DNA of 64,000 nucleotides from Pseudomonas sihuiensis (GCF_900106015.1 NZ_LT629797.1:3844001-3908000), one strand, 5' to 3'; numbered from the stretch's first letter, positions 26,714 through 35,622 are shown. Notes: generated by a model not told the origin, from the sequence alone. Numbers and translations are program-made.

Positions 26714-28123
26714 CTAGACGGGAATCTGAACGCCCTGTTCGCGCATGGCGTTGAGGCGATAGCGCAGTGCGCGCGGGGTCATGCCAAGGCTTTCGGCGGC
26801 CTTGGTCTTGTGCCCGCCGAAACGGCGGATGGTGTCGATCACATGTTGGTACTCGGCCCACTTGCCGCTCGCGCGCAAGGCTGCCTTGCCGCCTTCGAGC
26901 ACCTGTGGCTGCATGCGTGGCGCCTGTTCTGCCGCGCTGCTCACAGGTACGCTCAGGCCCAGGTCCTGAGCCTGGATATACAGGCCATTGCGCAGAATCA
27001 GCGCGCGCTGCAGGCAGTTCTCCAGCTCGCGCACATTGCCCGGCCAGTCATGCGCCAGCAGCGCGCGGCAGGCATCTTCGGTGAGCAGTTCGTGGCGCGC
27101 GTCCTGCGGCGCGTACTGGCGAATGAAGCGACGCGCCAAGGCCAGCACGTCTTCCTTGCGCTCACGCAGAGGGCTGATATGCAGCGGCAGTACATCGAGA
27201 CGGAACATCAGGTCGGCGCGGAAACGGCCCTCGGACACTTCCTGCTGCAGATCGCGGTTGGTCGCGGCGATGATGCGCACGTCCAGAGCAATTTCCCGGC
27301 GCCCGCCCAGACGCTCGACGCGCTGCTCCTGCAACACGCGCAACAGCTTGGCCTGCAGGCCCAGCGGCAGTTCACCGATCTCGTCGAGCAGCAGCGTGCC
27401 GCCATTGGCCAGTTCGAACTTGCCTGGCTGAGCGCTAAATGCGCCGGTGAAGGCGCCCTTCTCATGGCCGAAGAGAATGGATTCGAGCATCTGCTCGGGG
27501 ATCGCCGCACAGTTCACGGCGATGAAGGGCGCATCATCCTGCGCGGAAAAGCGGTGGATGTAGCGGGCCATCAGCTCCTTGCCGGTGCCGGTCTCACCGG
27601 TGATCAGAATGGGCGCACGGGTCATGGCCACGCGCTGGGCCATGGCCAGCAAACGGCGACCAGCCTGCGAGCAGGAAACGAATCCTTCTTCGCCAGCGCT
27701 GGCCGACTCCTGACGGCGCAGCAGCGCACTGAGCTGGGCTTCGCTGAAGGGTGCCAGGAGGTAGTCGACGCAGCCGAGCTCGAGCAATGCTGCAGCTTTT
27801 TCCTGGTCGGCATATTCCACGACCGGCACTACACCGACACGACCGACCTGGCGCAGGATGGCGCCTACCTGTGCATAGAGAGTGTTGCCCGCCAGGCTGC
27901 TGACAAACACCAGCACCAGGCTGGCACTTTCCAGTGCCCGCGGGTCCAGTTCGAGACAGCTGGCGAAGCGGCGTACCTGAAAACCCTGGCGCAGCAGACC
28001 ACCGGTCAACAGGCGCTCGCTGGCCGCATCGGCCTGACCGATCACCACTATGTGTTGCTGCCCCAGCTGTTCATTGAACAACTCGTCGCAGGCGTAACTT
28101 ACCGTTTGAGTTGAATGCTTCAA
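26714..28123 (-). CDS. lafK: Sigma-54-dependent activator of LafK/FleQ type
   Basis: A 469-residue enhancer-binding protein. Residues about 20-140 form a receiver-like domain without the phosphoacceptor (see findings). The AAA+ domain has Walker A GETGTGKE (176-183) and the sigma-54 contact GAFTGA (223-228), with [15 protein letters not shown] and SGRFRADL-type [13 protein letters not shown]. The C-terminal Fis-like HTH is [20 protein letters not shown]. Its place ahead of fliEFGHIJ and divergent from fliM matches LafK, the lateral flagellar master activator of Vibrio and Aeromonas. FleQ-like activators are the alternative, but Pseudomonas fleQ is placed elsewhere and runs with fleSR. Confidence 0.88.
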   Translation of the reverse strand: MKHSTQTVSYACDELFNEQLGQQHIVVIGQADAASERLLTGGLLRQGFQVRRFASCLELDPRALESASLVLVFVSSLAGNTLYAQVGAILRQVGRVGVVPVVEYADQEKAAALLELGCVDYLLAPFSEAQLSALLRRQESASAGEEGFVSCSQAGRRLLAMAQRVAMTRAPILITGETGTGKELMARYIHRFSAQDDAPFIAVNCAAIPEQMLESILFGHEKGAFTGAFSAQPGKFELANGGTLLLDEIGELPLGLQAKLLRVLQEQRVERLGGRREIALDVRIIAATNRDLQQEVSEGRFRADLMFRLDVLPLHISPLRERKEDVLALARRFIRQYAPQDARHELLTEDACRALLAHDWPGNVRELENCLQRALILRNGLYIQAQDLGLSVPVSSAAEQAPRMQPQVLEGGKAALRASGKWAEYQHVIDTIRRFGGHKTKAAESLGMTPRALRYRLNAMREQGVQIPV

Positions 28124-28601
28124 GGTAAATCACCCGATGTCTTTCATGAGCCCGGCGGCGGCATTCGACCCTGTGTACAAAACTGCCAAGCAGATGACAG
28201 ATTTTTTCACGTGGCCCCTTAATCTTTCGAAACTTTCCGTCGCTTGTATTGGTCAACTTCGGCAGCACTTGGCGGCGTGCCTTATATACGCGCAACGGAT
28301 CACGGCGCGAACGTTAACAAGCGCACAGAAATTCGCCGAATTACTTGTTGTTATTTCCTATCAATGCTGGCAAGCCGCTATCAAAGACAGCATTTGATAT
28401 CTATTGATTTAATTTCTCGCCCTCCCTCAGCCTAGACTCCTCCTCGTCATCACGGGCCTGCGCGCTTTTCCCGGATGAATTCGACGCCATGGCCAAGGCA
28501 CTGCTGCCAACGCCCGCCGGCATATCAAAACGTCCCCTGCACGCCCATCGAATGCACTCGATGGTGCACACGCAGTTACAACCAGGAATACAGCCCACAA
28601 C
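28124..28601. promoter_or_regulatory. Divergent regulatory region of the lafK and fliM units
   Basis: This 478-bp gap separates the two divergent flagellar units and is clearly more AT-rich than the genes around it (28150-28440). It must contain both promoters. I looked for sigma-54 sites (GG-N10-GC) and saw only a poor candidate on the plus strand near 28488-28504 (TGGCCAAGGCACTGCTG). No supported coding sequence is present. Confidence 0.5.
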
Positions 28602-29441
28602 ATGACCGGGATTAAAAAAGTCCTTCATGGCGTGCCCGCCGACAGTCTGACCCGGTTGAAACCGCAGAAACTTGGCCGGCATTACCACAAGATTCCCCAC
28701 TATATTCGCGAGCTCTCCAGTAAGTACCCGCGAATTATCAGTGACTACTTTCTGCGTAACTATCGGATCAATCTTGAACTGCTGCGAGTCGATGTTCACG
28801 AGCACGTGAATAAAGATGCCGAGTGCCTCTATCGCTCGACGCTGGGCAAGGTCGGTTTCGCCATGGACCGCGCCCTGCTGACCGAAGCACTGGAGTGTTA
28901 CTACGGCGGCACTTGCCTGCCCAACCATGAAGCGCCGCCAGTGAGTACCTCGGAGCAGCGCATGCGTACGCGTCTGGGTCTGGACGTGACCCAGTTGTTC
29001 GCCCGCTCGATTCTCGCCGGCCAGACCTTCGGCAAGCTCGAGCCTTACGACAACACCTATGAAGAAGCAGCCTGGGAGTACGTGGCAGAGTTTCACTTCA
29101 CCAGCCATATCACCGGCAGCCAGGCATCGATTTTCATTTATCTGGATACACAGCTGGTCGATGAGCTGACCAGCCGCCTGACAACACCGGCCCCCATGGC
29201 CCAGGGCGGCAACTCGCTCAATCAGATTCGCCAGTTGCCGGTGCGCCTGGACTGCGTGGTGGCCAGCCTGCAGATGCCCCTGTCGCAAGTGCTTGCCCTG
29301 CGCCCCGGCGACATCCTGCCGATGCGCCTGCTGGAGCGCTGCGATGTACAGATCAACCAGCAGAAGCTGTTTCGCGGCGCCATCTTCGAAGACGACGGCT
29401 CCTTGTTCCTGACTTCTCTTGAGAGCGTGAAGACCCCATGA
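28602..29441 (+). CDS. fliM: Flagellar switch protein FliM (lateral system, no CheY motif)
   Basis: A 279-residue C-ring protein, shorter than the 320-335 residues of polar FliM. The CheC-like middle domain (FARSILAGQTFGKLEPYDN) and the C-terminal SpoA domain (LPVRLDCVVASLQMPLSQVL, LRPGDILPM) are present. It starts MTGIKKVLHGVP and lacks the N-terminal LSQDEIDALL CheY-binding segment. The first gene of the plus-strand unit, it overlaps fliN by 4 bp. Confidence 0.9.
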   Translation: MTGIKKVLHGVPADSLTRLKPQKLGRHYHKIPHYIRELSSKYPRIISDYFLRNYRINLELLRVDVHEHVNKDAECLYRSTLGKVGFAMDRALLTEALECYYGGTCLPNHEAPPVSTSEQRMRTRLGLDVTQLFARSILAGQTFGKLEPYDNTYEEAAWEYVAEFHFTSHITGSQASIFIYLDTQLVDELTSRLTTPAPMAQGGNSLNQIRQLPVRLDCVVASLQMPLSQVLALRPGDILPMRLLERCDVQINQQKLFRGAIFEDDGSLFLTSLESVKTP

Positions 29442-29809
29442 GCAGCCCCATTTCCGATAACGATTTCGACAGCCTGATCAACGACGCCGGCCTTGTCCTC
29501 GACGAGTCCGTCAGCGACGCCATGCCAGAGCAGGCTCCGGTCGGCCTGCCGCAGCAGGACCTGAGCTTCTTCGGCAAGATCCCGGTCAATGTCACCCTGG
29601 AAGTGGCCTCTACCGAGATCACGCTCAAGGAGCTGATGGATGTCGATGCAGGCAGCGTGATCGCCCTCGACAAGCTGGCCGGCGAGCCGCTGGACGTGAA
29701 GGTCAACGGCGCGCTGTTCGCCAAGGCCGAAGTGGTGGTGATGAACGGCAACTACGGCCTGCGCATCGTCGAGCTGTCCGGTAGCGGCCTCAGCGGGCTG
29801 GGTGTGTGA
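29438..29809 (+). CDS. fliN: Flagellar switch protein FliN (lateral system)
   Basis: A 123-residue C-ring protein. An acidic N-terminal extension (ISDNDFDSLINDAGLVLDES) precedes the SpoA domain (IPVNVTLEVASTEITLKELM, GSVIALDKLAGEPLDV). FliN with FliM forms the lower C-ring and the docking site for FliH. Its end overlaps the fliP start (TGATG). Confidence 0.93.
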   Translation: MSSPISDNDFDSLINDAGLVLDESVSDAMPEQAPVGLPQQDLSFFGKIPVNVTLEVASTEITLKELMDVDAGSVIALDKLAGEPLDVKVNGALFAKAEVVVMNGNYGLRIVELSGSGLSGLGV

Positions 29810-30561
29810 TGCTGCGCCGGCTGCTGCAGCTCGGCCTGCTGCTGGCGGCCCTGTGCTGCCCGCTGCTGGCCCAGGCGGCCGGCGGCGATATCACCCTGTT
29901 CAACTTCAACGATACCGAAGACGGCCAGACCCTCAGCGTCAAGCTGCAGATCCTGCTGATCATGACGCTGCTGGGCTTTCTCCCGGCCATGCTGATGATG
30001 ATGACCTGCTTCACCCGCTTCATCATCGTCCTGGCCATCCTGCGTCAGGCCATCGGCCTGCAGCAAAGCCCGCCCAACCCGGTGCTGATCGGGATCGCCC
30101 TGTGCCTCACCCTGCTGGTGATGCGCCCGGTGTGGCATGAGATGTACACCGAGGCCTATGTGCCCTTCGAGGCCGACCAGATCAGCCTCGAGCAGGGGAT
30201 GGGCGAAGGCAAGCGCATCATCAGCCAGTTCATGTTGGCGCAGACCAGCAAGAACTCGCTGGAAACCCTGGTCGCCCTGGCCGGCGAAGAGCTGCCTGAG
30301 GACCTGGCCCAGCTGGACTTTTCCCTGCTGCTGCCGGCCTTCGTACTGAGCGAGCTGAAAACCGCCTTCCAGCTCGGCTTCATGATCTTCGTGCCCTTTC
30401 TGGTGATCGACCTGGTGGTGGCCAGCGTACTGATGGCGATGGGCATGATGATGCTCTCGCCGATGATGATCTCGCTGCCGTTCAAGCTGCTGGTCTTCGT
30501 GCTGGTCGACGGCTGGACGCTGCTGGTCGGCACCCTTACCACCAGTATCCAGCCCTATTAG
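29809..30561 (+). CDS. fliP: Flagellar export gate protein FliP (lateral system)
   Basis: A 250-residue protein with a cleavable-type hydrophobic N-terminus (LLQLGLLLAALCCPLLAQA), typical of FliP, and four later membrane segments. Signature stretches are MMTCFTRFIIVLAILRQAIG and LGFMIFVPFLVIDLVVASVLM. FliP5-FliQ4-FliR1 builds the export pore. The ATG at 29809 overlaps the fliN stop; a GTG one codon upstream is equally in frame. No fliO is present between fliN and fliP, unlike the polar cluster. Confidence 0.95.
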   Translation: MLRRLLQLGLLLAALCCPLLAQAAGGDITLFNFNDTEDGQTLSVKLQILLIMTLLGFLPAMLMMMTCFTRFIIVLAILRQAIGLQQSPPNPVLIGIALCLTLLVMRPVWHEMYTEAYVPFEADQISLEQGMGEGKRIISQFMLAQTSKNSLETLVALAGEELPEDLAQLDFSLLLPAFVLSELKTAFQLGFMIFVPFLVIDLVVASVLMAMGMMMLSPMMISLPFKLLVFVLVDGWTLLVGTLTTSIQPY

Positions 30562-30573
30562 CGAGGCCTTGCG

Positions 30574-30846
30574 ATGCTCACGCCCGAACACGCCGCCCAG
30601 CTGGTGGCTCATGCCGTCTACATCACCGGTCTGATCGTCTGCGTACTGGTGGTGCCGAGCCTGCTCGGCGGCCTGCTGGTGAGCATTTTCCAGGCGGCTA
30701 CGCAGATCAACGAGCAGATGCTCAGCTTCCTCCCACGCCTGCTGATCACCCTGGCGATGCTGGTGTTCGCCGGCCACTGGATTCTGCGCACCCTGGGGGA
30801 TCTGTTCATCGAAACCTTCAAGCAGGCCGGGCATCTGGTGGGCTGA
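30574..30846 (+). CDS. fliQ: Flagellar export gate protein FliQ (lateral system)
   Basis: A 90-residue protein with two hydrophobic hairpin segments (ITGLIVCVLVVPSLLGGLLV and LPRLLITLAMLVFAGHWIL). FliQ wraps the FliP-FliR pore. Normal size, 12 bp after fliP and 3 bp before fliR. Confidence 0.95.
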   Translation: MLTPEHAAQLVAHAVYITGLIVCVLVVPSLLGGLLVSIFQAATQINEQMLSFLPRLLITLAMLVFAGHWILRTLGDLFIETFKQAGHLVG

Positions 30847-30849
30847 AGC

Positions 30850-31644
30850 ATGTCCGAACCCGTGCTGCATGCCAGCCAGTATCTGACCAGCCTGCAGGCC
30901 TACTGGTGGCCGTTCTGCCGCATCCTGGCGCTGCTCAGCATGGCCCCCTTGTTCAACCACAAGGCGGTATCGGTGCGTGTGCGCATCCTGCTCGCCCTGG
31001 CGCTGACGGTGGCATTGGGCGCGGCATTGCCGGACATGCCGCCGATCGACCCGCTGTCGCTGCAAGGCCTGATGACCGCACTGGAACAGATCGCCTTCGG
31101 CGTGCTGCTGGGCCTGACCCTGCAACTGGTGTTCACCATCTTCATGCTGGTCGGCGAGGTGGTATCGACGCAGATGGGCATGAGCATGGCGCGCTACAAC
31201 GATCCGGTGAACGGCGTGTCGTCGTCATCGATCGTCTATCAGCTTTACTTCATCCTGCTGGTACTGCTGTTCTTCGCCATCGACGGCCACTTGGTCACGG
31301 TCAGCGTGCTGTACCAGAGCTTCCTGTTCTGGCCGGTGGGCAGCGGTCTGCATTACCTGGGCGCGCAGAGCTTCGTTCAGGCCTTCGCCTGGGTATTGGC
31401 CGCCGCCGTGCTGGTGACCCTGCCGATCGTGTTCTGCCTGACCCTGATGCAGTTCTGCTTCGGTCTGCTCAACCGCATTTCACCGGCGATGAACCTGTTC
31501 TCCCTGGGCTTTCCCATCAGCATTCTGATGGGCCTGCTGTGCATCTACCTGACCCTGCCCAACCTGCCCGACAGCTACCTGCACCTGACCCGCGAGCTGC
31601 TCAACGGCATGGGCGTGATCCTGCGCGAGGGCGGCGATGTCTGA
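30850..31644 (+). CDS. fliR: Flagellar export gate protein FliR (lateral system)
   Basis: A 264-residue inner-membrane protein with several hydrophobic segments (RILALLSMAPLFNHKAVSVR; FGVLLGLTLQLVFTIFMLVG; MSMARYNDPVNG). FliR is the single-copy pore subunit that pairs with FlhB. It overlaps flhB by 8 bp. Confidence 0.95.
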   Translation: MSEPVLHASQYLTSLQAYWWPFCRILALLSMAPLFNHKAVSVRVRILLALALTVALGAALPDMPPIDPLSLQGLMTALEQIAFGVLLGLTLQLVFTIFMLVGEVVSTQMGMSMARYNDPVNGVSSSSIVYQLYFILLVLLFFAIDGHLVTVSVLYQSFLFWPVGSGLHYLGAQSFVQAFAWVLAAAVLVTLPIVFCLTLMQFCFGLLNRISPAMNLFSLGFPISILMGLLCIYLTLPNLPDSYLHLTRELLNGMGVILREGGDV

Positions 31645-32770
31645 GCAGAACAGCGGCCAGGAAAAAACGGAAGAAGCCTCCGCGCACAAACTGAAGAAGA
31701 GCAAGGACGACGGTCAGGTCGCGCGCTCCAAGGATTTGTCGACCACCATCTCGCTGATCGCCACGCTGTTCATTCTCAAGTTCAGCGCCGGACTGTTCCT
31801 CGAGGGACTGAGCGACAGCTTCCGCCTGTCCTATATCCAGTTCGGCCACAGCGAGATCGGCCTGGACGACCTCGACACCCTGCTCGGCTACAACATGCTG
31901 GTGTTCATCAAGCTGCTGGCACCGATGCTGCTCACCTCCGTGCTGGTGGTGGCGTTGTCGCTGGTACCGGGTGGCTGGGTGTTCTCGGCGAAGAACTTCG
32001 CGCCGAAGCTGAGCAAGCTCAACCCCATCGCCGGCCTGGGGCGGATCTTCTCCGCGCAGAACTGGAGCGAGCTGCTCAAGTCGGTGCTCAAGGTGCTGGT
32101 GCTGCTCGGCATTGGCTATGTGCTGGTGCGCGCGGCGCTGCCGGAATTGATCGCCCTGCAGCGCAGCAGCGTGCTGGAGGCGATCTCGTCGGCCTTTGAC
32201 CTGACCTTCAACCTGATCCTCTGCCTGATGCTGGTGTTCGTGCTGTTTTCCTTCATCGACATCCCGCTGCAGCGCTACTTCTTCCTCAAGAAACTGCGCA
32301 TGACCAAGCAGGAGCGCAAGGAAGAGCACAAGAACCAGGAAGGCCGCCCAGAGGTCAAGGCGCGCATCAAGCAGCTGCAGCGGCAGATGCTGCAACGACA
32401 GATCAGCAAGGTGATCAAAAATGCCGACGTAGTCATCGTCAACCCGACGCACTACGCGGTGGCGCTGAAGTACGACAGCAAGAAGGCCGCCGCTCCCTTC
32501 GTGCTGGCCAAGGGCGTCGACGAGACCGCGCTGTACATGCGTCAGATGGCCAAAAAGCACGAACTCGAAGTGCTGGAGATTCCGCCGCTGGCGCGCGCCA
32601 TCTACTTCACCACCCAGATCAATCAGCAGATCCCGGCGCCGCTGTATACCGCGGTCGCCCATGTGCTGACCTACATCCTGCAGCTCAAGGCCTGGCGCCA
32701 GGGCCGCAGAAGCAAGCCGCAACTGGCGAGCAACCTCCCGATTCCCGACAGCTTGGCCAACAGGGGCTGA
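31637..32770 (+). CDS. flhB: Flagellar export switch protein FlhB (lateral system)
   Basis: A 377-residue protein with four N-terminal membrane segments and a cytosolic C-domain. The autocleavage motif NPTH is at 269-272 (VIVNPTHYAVALKY), so the substrate-specificity switch should be functional. The N-terminal EKTEEASAHKLKKSKDDGQV is typical. flhA follows after 3 bp. Confidence 0.96.
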   Translation: MSEQNSGQEKTEEASAHKLKKSKDDGQVARSKDLSTTISLIATLFILKFSAGLFLEGLSDSFRLSYIQFGHSEIGLDDLDTLLGYNMLVFIKLLAPMLLTSVLVVALSLVPGGWVFSAKNFAPKLSKLNPIAGLGRIFSAQNWSELLKSVLKVLVLLGIGYVLVRAALPELIALQRSSVLEAISSAFDLTFNLILCLMLVFVLFSFIDIPLQRYFFLKKLRMTKQERKEEHKNQEGRPEVKARIKQLQRQMLQRQISKVIKNADVVIVNPTHYAVALKYDSKKAAAPFVLAKGVDETALYMRQMAKKHELEVLEIPPLARAIYFTTQINQQIPAPLYTAVAHVLTYILQLKAWRQGRRSKPQLASNLPIPDSLANRG

Positions 32771-32773
32771 TTC

Positions 32774-34870
32774 ATGAACCTACTGCAGCAACTCGCGCCC
32801 ACCTTCCGCAGCGGCCGCATCGGTATTCCGGTGCTGATCCTGTCGATCCTGGCCATGGTCATCCTGCCGCTGCCGCCGGTGCTGCTCGATGCCCTGTTCA
32901 CCTTCAACATCGCCATGGCCATCCTGGTGCTGCTGGTCAGCGTGTCGTCGAAGAGCCCGCTGGACTTCTCCCTGTTCCCCACGGTGATCCTGATCACCAC
33001 CCTGCTGCGTCTGTGCCTGAACGTCGCCTCCACCCGCGTGGTCCTGCTCGAGGGTCACACGGGTACCGGTGCGGCGGGCAAGGTGATCGAGTCGTTCGGC
33101 GAGGTGGTGATCGGCGGCAACTTCATCGTCGGCCTGGTGGTGTTCGTGATCCTGATGATCATCAACTTCATCGTCATCACCAAGGGCGGCGAGCGTATCT
33201 CCGAGGTCACCGCGCGCTTCACCCTCGATGCCCTGCCGGGCAAGCAGATGGCCATCGACGCCGACCTCAACGCCGGCCTGATCGAGCAGCACGAAGCCAA
33301 GCGTCGCCGCGCCGAAGTGGCCAAGGAAGCCGACTTCTACGGGGCCATGGACGGCGCCTCGAAGTTCGTCCGCGGCGACGCCATCGCCGGCATTCTGATT
33401 CTCTTGATCAACCTGTTCGGCGGCTTCGCCATCGGTTTGTTCGTCTACGACCTGAGTGCCGGCCAGGCTTTCCAGCAATACGCCCTGCTCACCATCGGTG
33501 ACGGCCTGGTGGCGCAGATCCCGGCGCTGCTGCTGTCCACCGCGGCGGCGATTATCGTCACGCGGATCAACGAATCCTCGGACATCACCGATCAGGTGCA
33601 CCGCCAGCTGCTGGCCCAGCCGGCGCTGCTCTATACCGTGGCCGGCATTCTCTTCACCCTGGCCCTGGTGCCGGGCATGCCGCATCTGGCCTTTATCAGC
33701 TTCGCCGCATTGGTGGCCTTCGTGGCCTGGATGGTGGCGCGCAACGGCCCGCCGAAAGAAGCAGCGAGCCTGGAGCAGGTCGAAGCCCTGGGCAAGGCGA
33801 TGGAACAGGAGCGCGCGCAGAACTTGGTGTGGGAAGACATCCCGCTGGTGGAGCGCCTGTCGGTGTCGCTGGGCTACAAGCTGGTAGGACTGGTCAACGA
33901 GGCCGCCGGAGCACCGCTGACCCAGCGCGTTCGCGGTGTACGCCAGACGCTTTCGGAAAACCTGGGTTTCCTCCTGCCGGAGGTGCACATCCGCGACAGC
34001 CTGCGTCTGAAGGCCTCGCAATACAGCATCCAGATCAATGGCGAGAAGATCGACGGCGCCGAACTGCATGCCGACCGCATGATGGCCATCCCCTCACCGG
34101 AGCTCTATGGCGAGATCGACGGCATTCTCGGCATCGACCCGGCCTATCGCATGCAGGTGGTGTGGATTCAGCCGGAGGACAAGGCGCGTGCGCTGAATCT
34201 CGGCTACCAAGTGATCGACTGTGCCAGCGTCATCGCCACCCACCTGAACAAGGTGATCCGCGAGCACTTGCCGGACGTGTTCAAGCACGACGACGTCGAC
34301 CATCTGATGCAGCGTCTTCAGGTGCAGGCACCAAAGCTGGCCGAGAGTCTGAAGAGCCAGCTCAGCTACACCCAGCAGCACCGCGTCTACCGCCAGCTGC
34401 TGCAGGAGCAGGTGCCACTCAAGGATATCGTCACCATCGCCACCACCCTGCTGGAAGCCAGCGAGTCGACCAAGGATCCGGTGCTGCTGGCGTCCGACGT
34501 GCGCTACGCGCTGCGCCGCAGCATCGTCGGCATGATCGCAGGCGAGCGGCAGGAGCTGTCGGTGTTCATCCTCGAGAATGCGCTGGAAAACACCCTGCTC
34601 AATGCCCTGGCCATCGCCCAACAGGCCGGCCCGGTGAGCCTGGACAACATCCCGGTGGAGCCGAGCCTGCTCAACCAGTTGCAGAACACCATGCCGGTGG
34701 TGAAGGAAAAACTGCGCAAGGACGGCCACCCACCGATCCTTACCGTGATGCCGCAGCTACGCCCGCTGCTAGCGCGCTACGCCCGGGTGTTCAGCCCCGG
34801 CCTGCACGTGCTGTCGCAGAACGAGATCCCGGACCGGGTGGGCGTCAATATCCTCGGCACTCTGGGCTGA
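32774..34870 (+). CDS. flhA: Flagellar export protein FlhA (lateral system)
   Basis: A 698-residue FHIPEP-family protein of full length. Eight N-terminal membrane segments (ILVLLVSVSSKSPLDFSLFP, LNVASTRVVLLEGHTG) are followed by the cytosolic linker and a C-domain that forms the nonameric export gate ring (LREHLPDVF-like VIREHLPDVF, ALRRSIVGMI). It ends the plus-strand unit; no flhF or fleN follows, unlike the polar locus. Confidence 0.96.
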   Translation: MNLLQQLAPTFRSGRIGIPVLILSILAMVILPLPPVLLDALFTFNIAMAILVLLVSVSSKSPLDFSLFPTVILITTLLRLCLNVASTRVVLLEGHTGTGAAGKVIESFGEVVIGGNFIVGLVVFVILMIINFIVITKGGERISEVTARFTLDALPGKQMAIDADLNAGLIEQHEAKRRRAEVAKEADFYGAMDGASKFVRGDAIAGILILLINLFGGFAIGLFVYDLSAGQAFQQYALLTIGDGLVAQIPALLLSTAAAIIVTRINESSDITDQVHRQLLAQPALLYTVAGILFTLALVPGMPHLAFISFAALVAFVAWMVARNGPPKEAASLEQVEALGKAMEQERAQNLVWEDIPLVERLSVSLGYKLVGLVNEAAGAPLTQRVRGVRQTLSENLGFLLPEVHIRDSLRLKASQYSIQINGEKIDGAELHADRMMAIPSPELYGEIDGILGIDPAYRMQVVWIQPEDKARALNLGYQVIDCASVIATHLNKVIREHLPDVFKHDDVDHLMQRLQVQAPKLAESLKSQLSYTQQHRVYRQLLQEQVPLKDIVTIATTLLEASESTKDPVLLASDVRYALRRSIVGMIAGERQELSVFILENALENTLLNALAIAQQAGPVSLDNIPVEPSLLNQLQNTMPVVKEKLRKDGHPPILTVMPQLRPLLARYARVFSPGLHVLSQNEIPDRVGVNILGTLG

Positions 34871-34883
34871 TCGAGATTGCGAA

Positions 34884-34907
34884 GGTGGATGCGTTCTCGC
34901 ATCCACC
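34884..34907 (+). terminator. Terminator hairpin after flhA
   Basis: A perfect 10-bp stem (GGTGGATGCG / CGCATCCACC) with a TTCT loop lies 14 bp past the flhA stop. No T-run follows, but stem strength and position suggest transcript end or 3' stabilisation. Confidence 0.6.
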
Positions 34908-34980
34908 ATGCCGCGCTAGCAGTCAGGAATAATCACTCCAGCAGTAGATCGCCCTTACGCTGCGTCACTGCCCTGCCTAC

Positions 34981-35322
34981 CTAAGCCTTCTCCTTGCGCA
35001 CCTTGCGCATGCCCTCGATCAGCCGCACGTACTCGGCCGAGTCCCCCTGCAAAGCGAGCCCTGCCTCGAAAAAGCCGGTGCGGATATTTTCCTGCGACCA
35101 CTGACAAGCCATGTCTACGTCTACCTGGCGCATCTCTCCGTGGCGGTCACGCATACGCACACGCAGCTTCAGTTCGGTTCCTGGCTCTACCGGGGTATCG
35201 GTCAGCAGTTTCATTCCGCACTCGGAAACGTCGCCGGCATAACCGATCAGGGTGTCGCTTTCTCGATCACTGATCTTGATGCGAAAGGTGGAACGAAAGG
35301 TGATTCGGCTCGATTGACGCAT
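34981..35322 (-). CDS. Single-domain PilZ c-di-GMP binding protein
   Basis: A 113-residue protein that is one PilZ domain. The RxxxR motif is RQSSR at residues 2-6, and the D/NxSxxG motif is DVSECG (about residues 31-36), both needed for c-di-GMP binding. The tail RKVRKEKA is basic. It is convergent with flhA and downstream of the rRNA operon, with its own space for a promoter (35323 on). A role in flagellar or surface behaviour is inferred from position only. Confidence 0.88.
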   Translation of the reverse strand: MRQSSRITFRSTFRIKISDRESDTLIGYAGDVSECGMKLLTDTPVEPGTELKLRVRMRDRHGEMRQVDVDMACQWSQENIRTGFFEAGLALQGDSAEYVRLIEGMRKVRKEKA

Positions 35323-35622
35323 AGGAGAATGCCTTAGTGCTCGCCACGTCTGATGGGATCGCGAGAATCAGGCGTCATCAATGGATGATCATTCGAAACG
35401 CAATCGCCAATTGATAGCCTGTGACTCATCACAGCAAGACGACCATGGCTTGCAGATAGTTAAATCCGCCTAAGTCGCTGGAATGATCTATCGCCGGTAG
35501 GAGCGAGCTCTGCTCGCGAAGCCCCATAGCGGGGTGCGTCCTACGCGCCGCAGTGATCGCCTCATTGGCAGTGCACGCAGCGCAGCCGGCCCTGCCCGTA
35601 AACTTTCCCGAGCGCAAAGAAG
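35323..35622. other. Intergenic segment between pilZ and the rRNA operon
   Basis: A 300-bp gap with no supported gene. It includes the likely promoter of the PilZ gene (AT-richer, 35323-35470), a palindromic element at 35497-35544 and GC-rich sequence up to the rRNA terminator. Confidence 0.6.
35497..35544. repeat. REP-like palindromic element
   Basis: Outer arms GTAGGA (35497-35502) and TCCTAC (35539-35544) enclose two hairpins: GCGAGC-TCT-GCTCGC and CCCC-ATAGC-GGGG. This cloverleaf-like layout resembles the dispersed REP/BIME elements of Pseudomonas. Confidence 0.65.

Noticed and set aside
26528..28114. Long plus-strand open frame (528 codons) across lafK and fliE
   Set aside because: It is the antisense shadow of the clearly conserved sigma-54 activator; no domain, no start signal, His/Gln-rich composition typical of GC-rich antisense frames.
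28488..28504. Possible sigma-54 promoter upstream of fliM
   Set aside because: GG and GC have the right 10-bp spacing, but the flanking bases match poorly (CA for AC at -24, C for T at -12). Not strong enough to call as a promoter.
28401..29288. Minus-strand frame over the fliM promoter and gene
   Set aside because: Opposite strand to conserved fliM; starts inside it and lacks any family pattern.
29752..31125. Minus-strand frame of 457 codons over fliP-fliQ-fliR
   Set aside because: Antisense to three conserved export genes; extreme Gln/His content is a shadow artefact.
32780..34069. Minus-strand frame of 429 codons over flhA
   Set aside because: Antisense shadow of FlhA; Asp/Gln/His-rich without domain.
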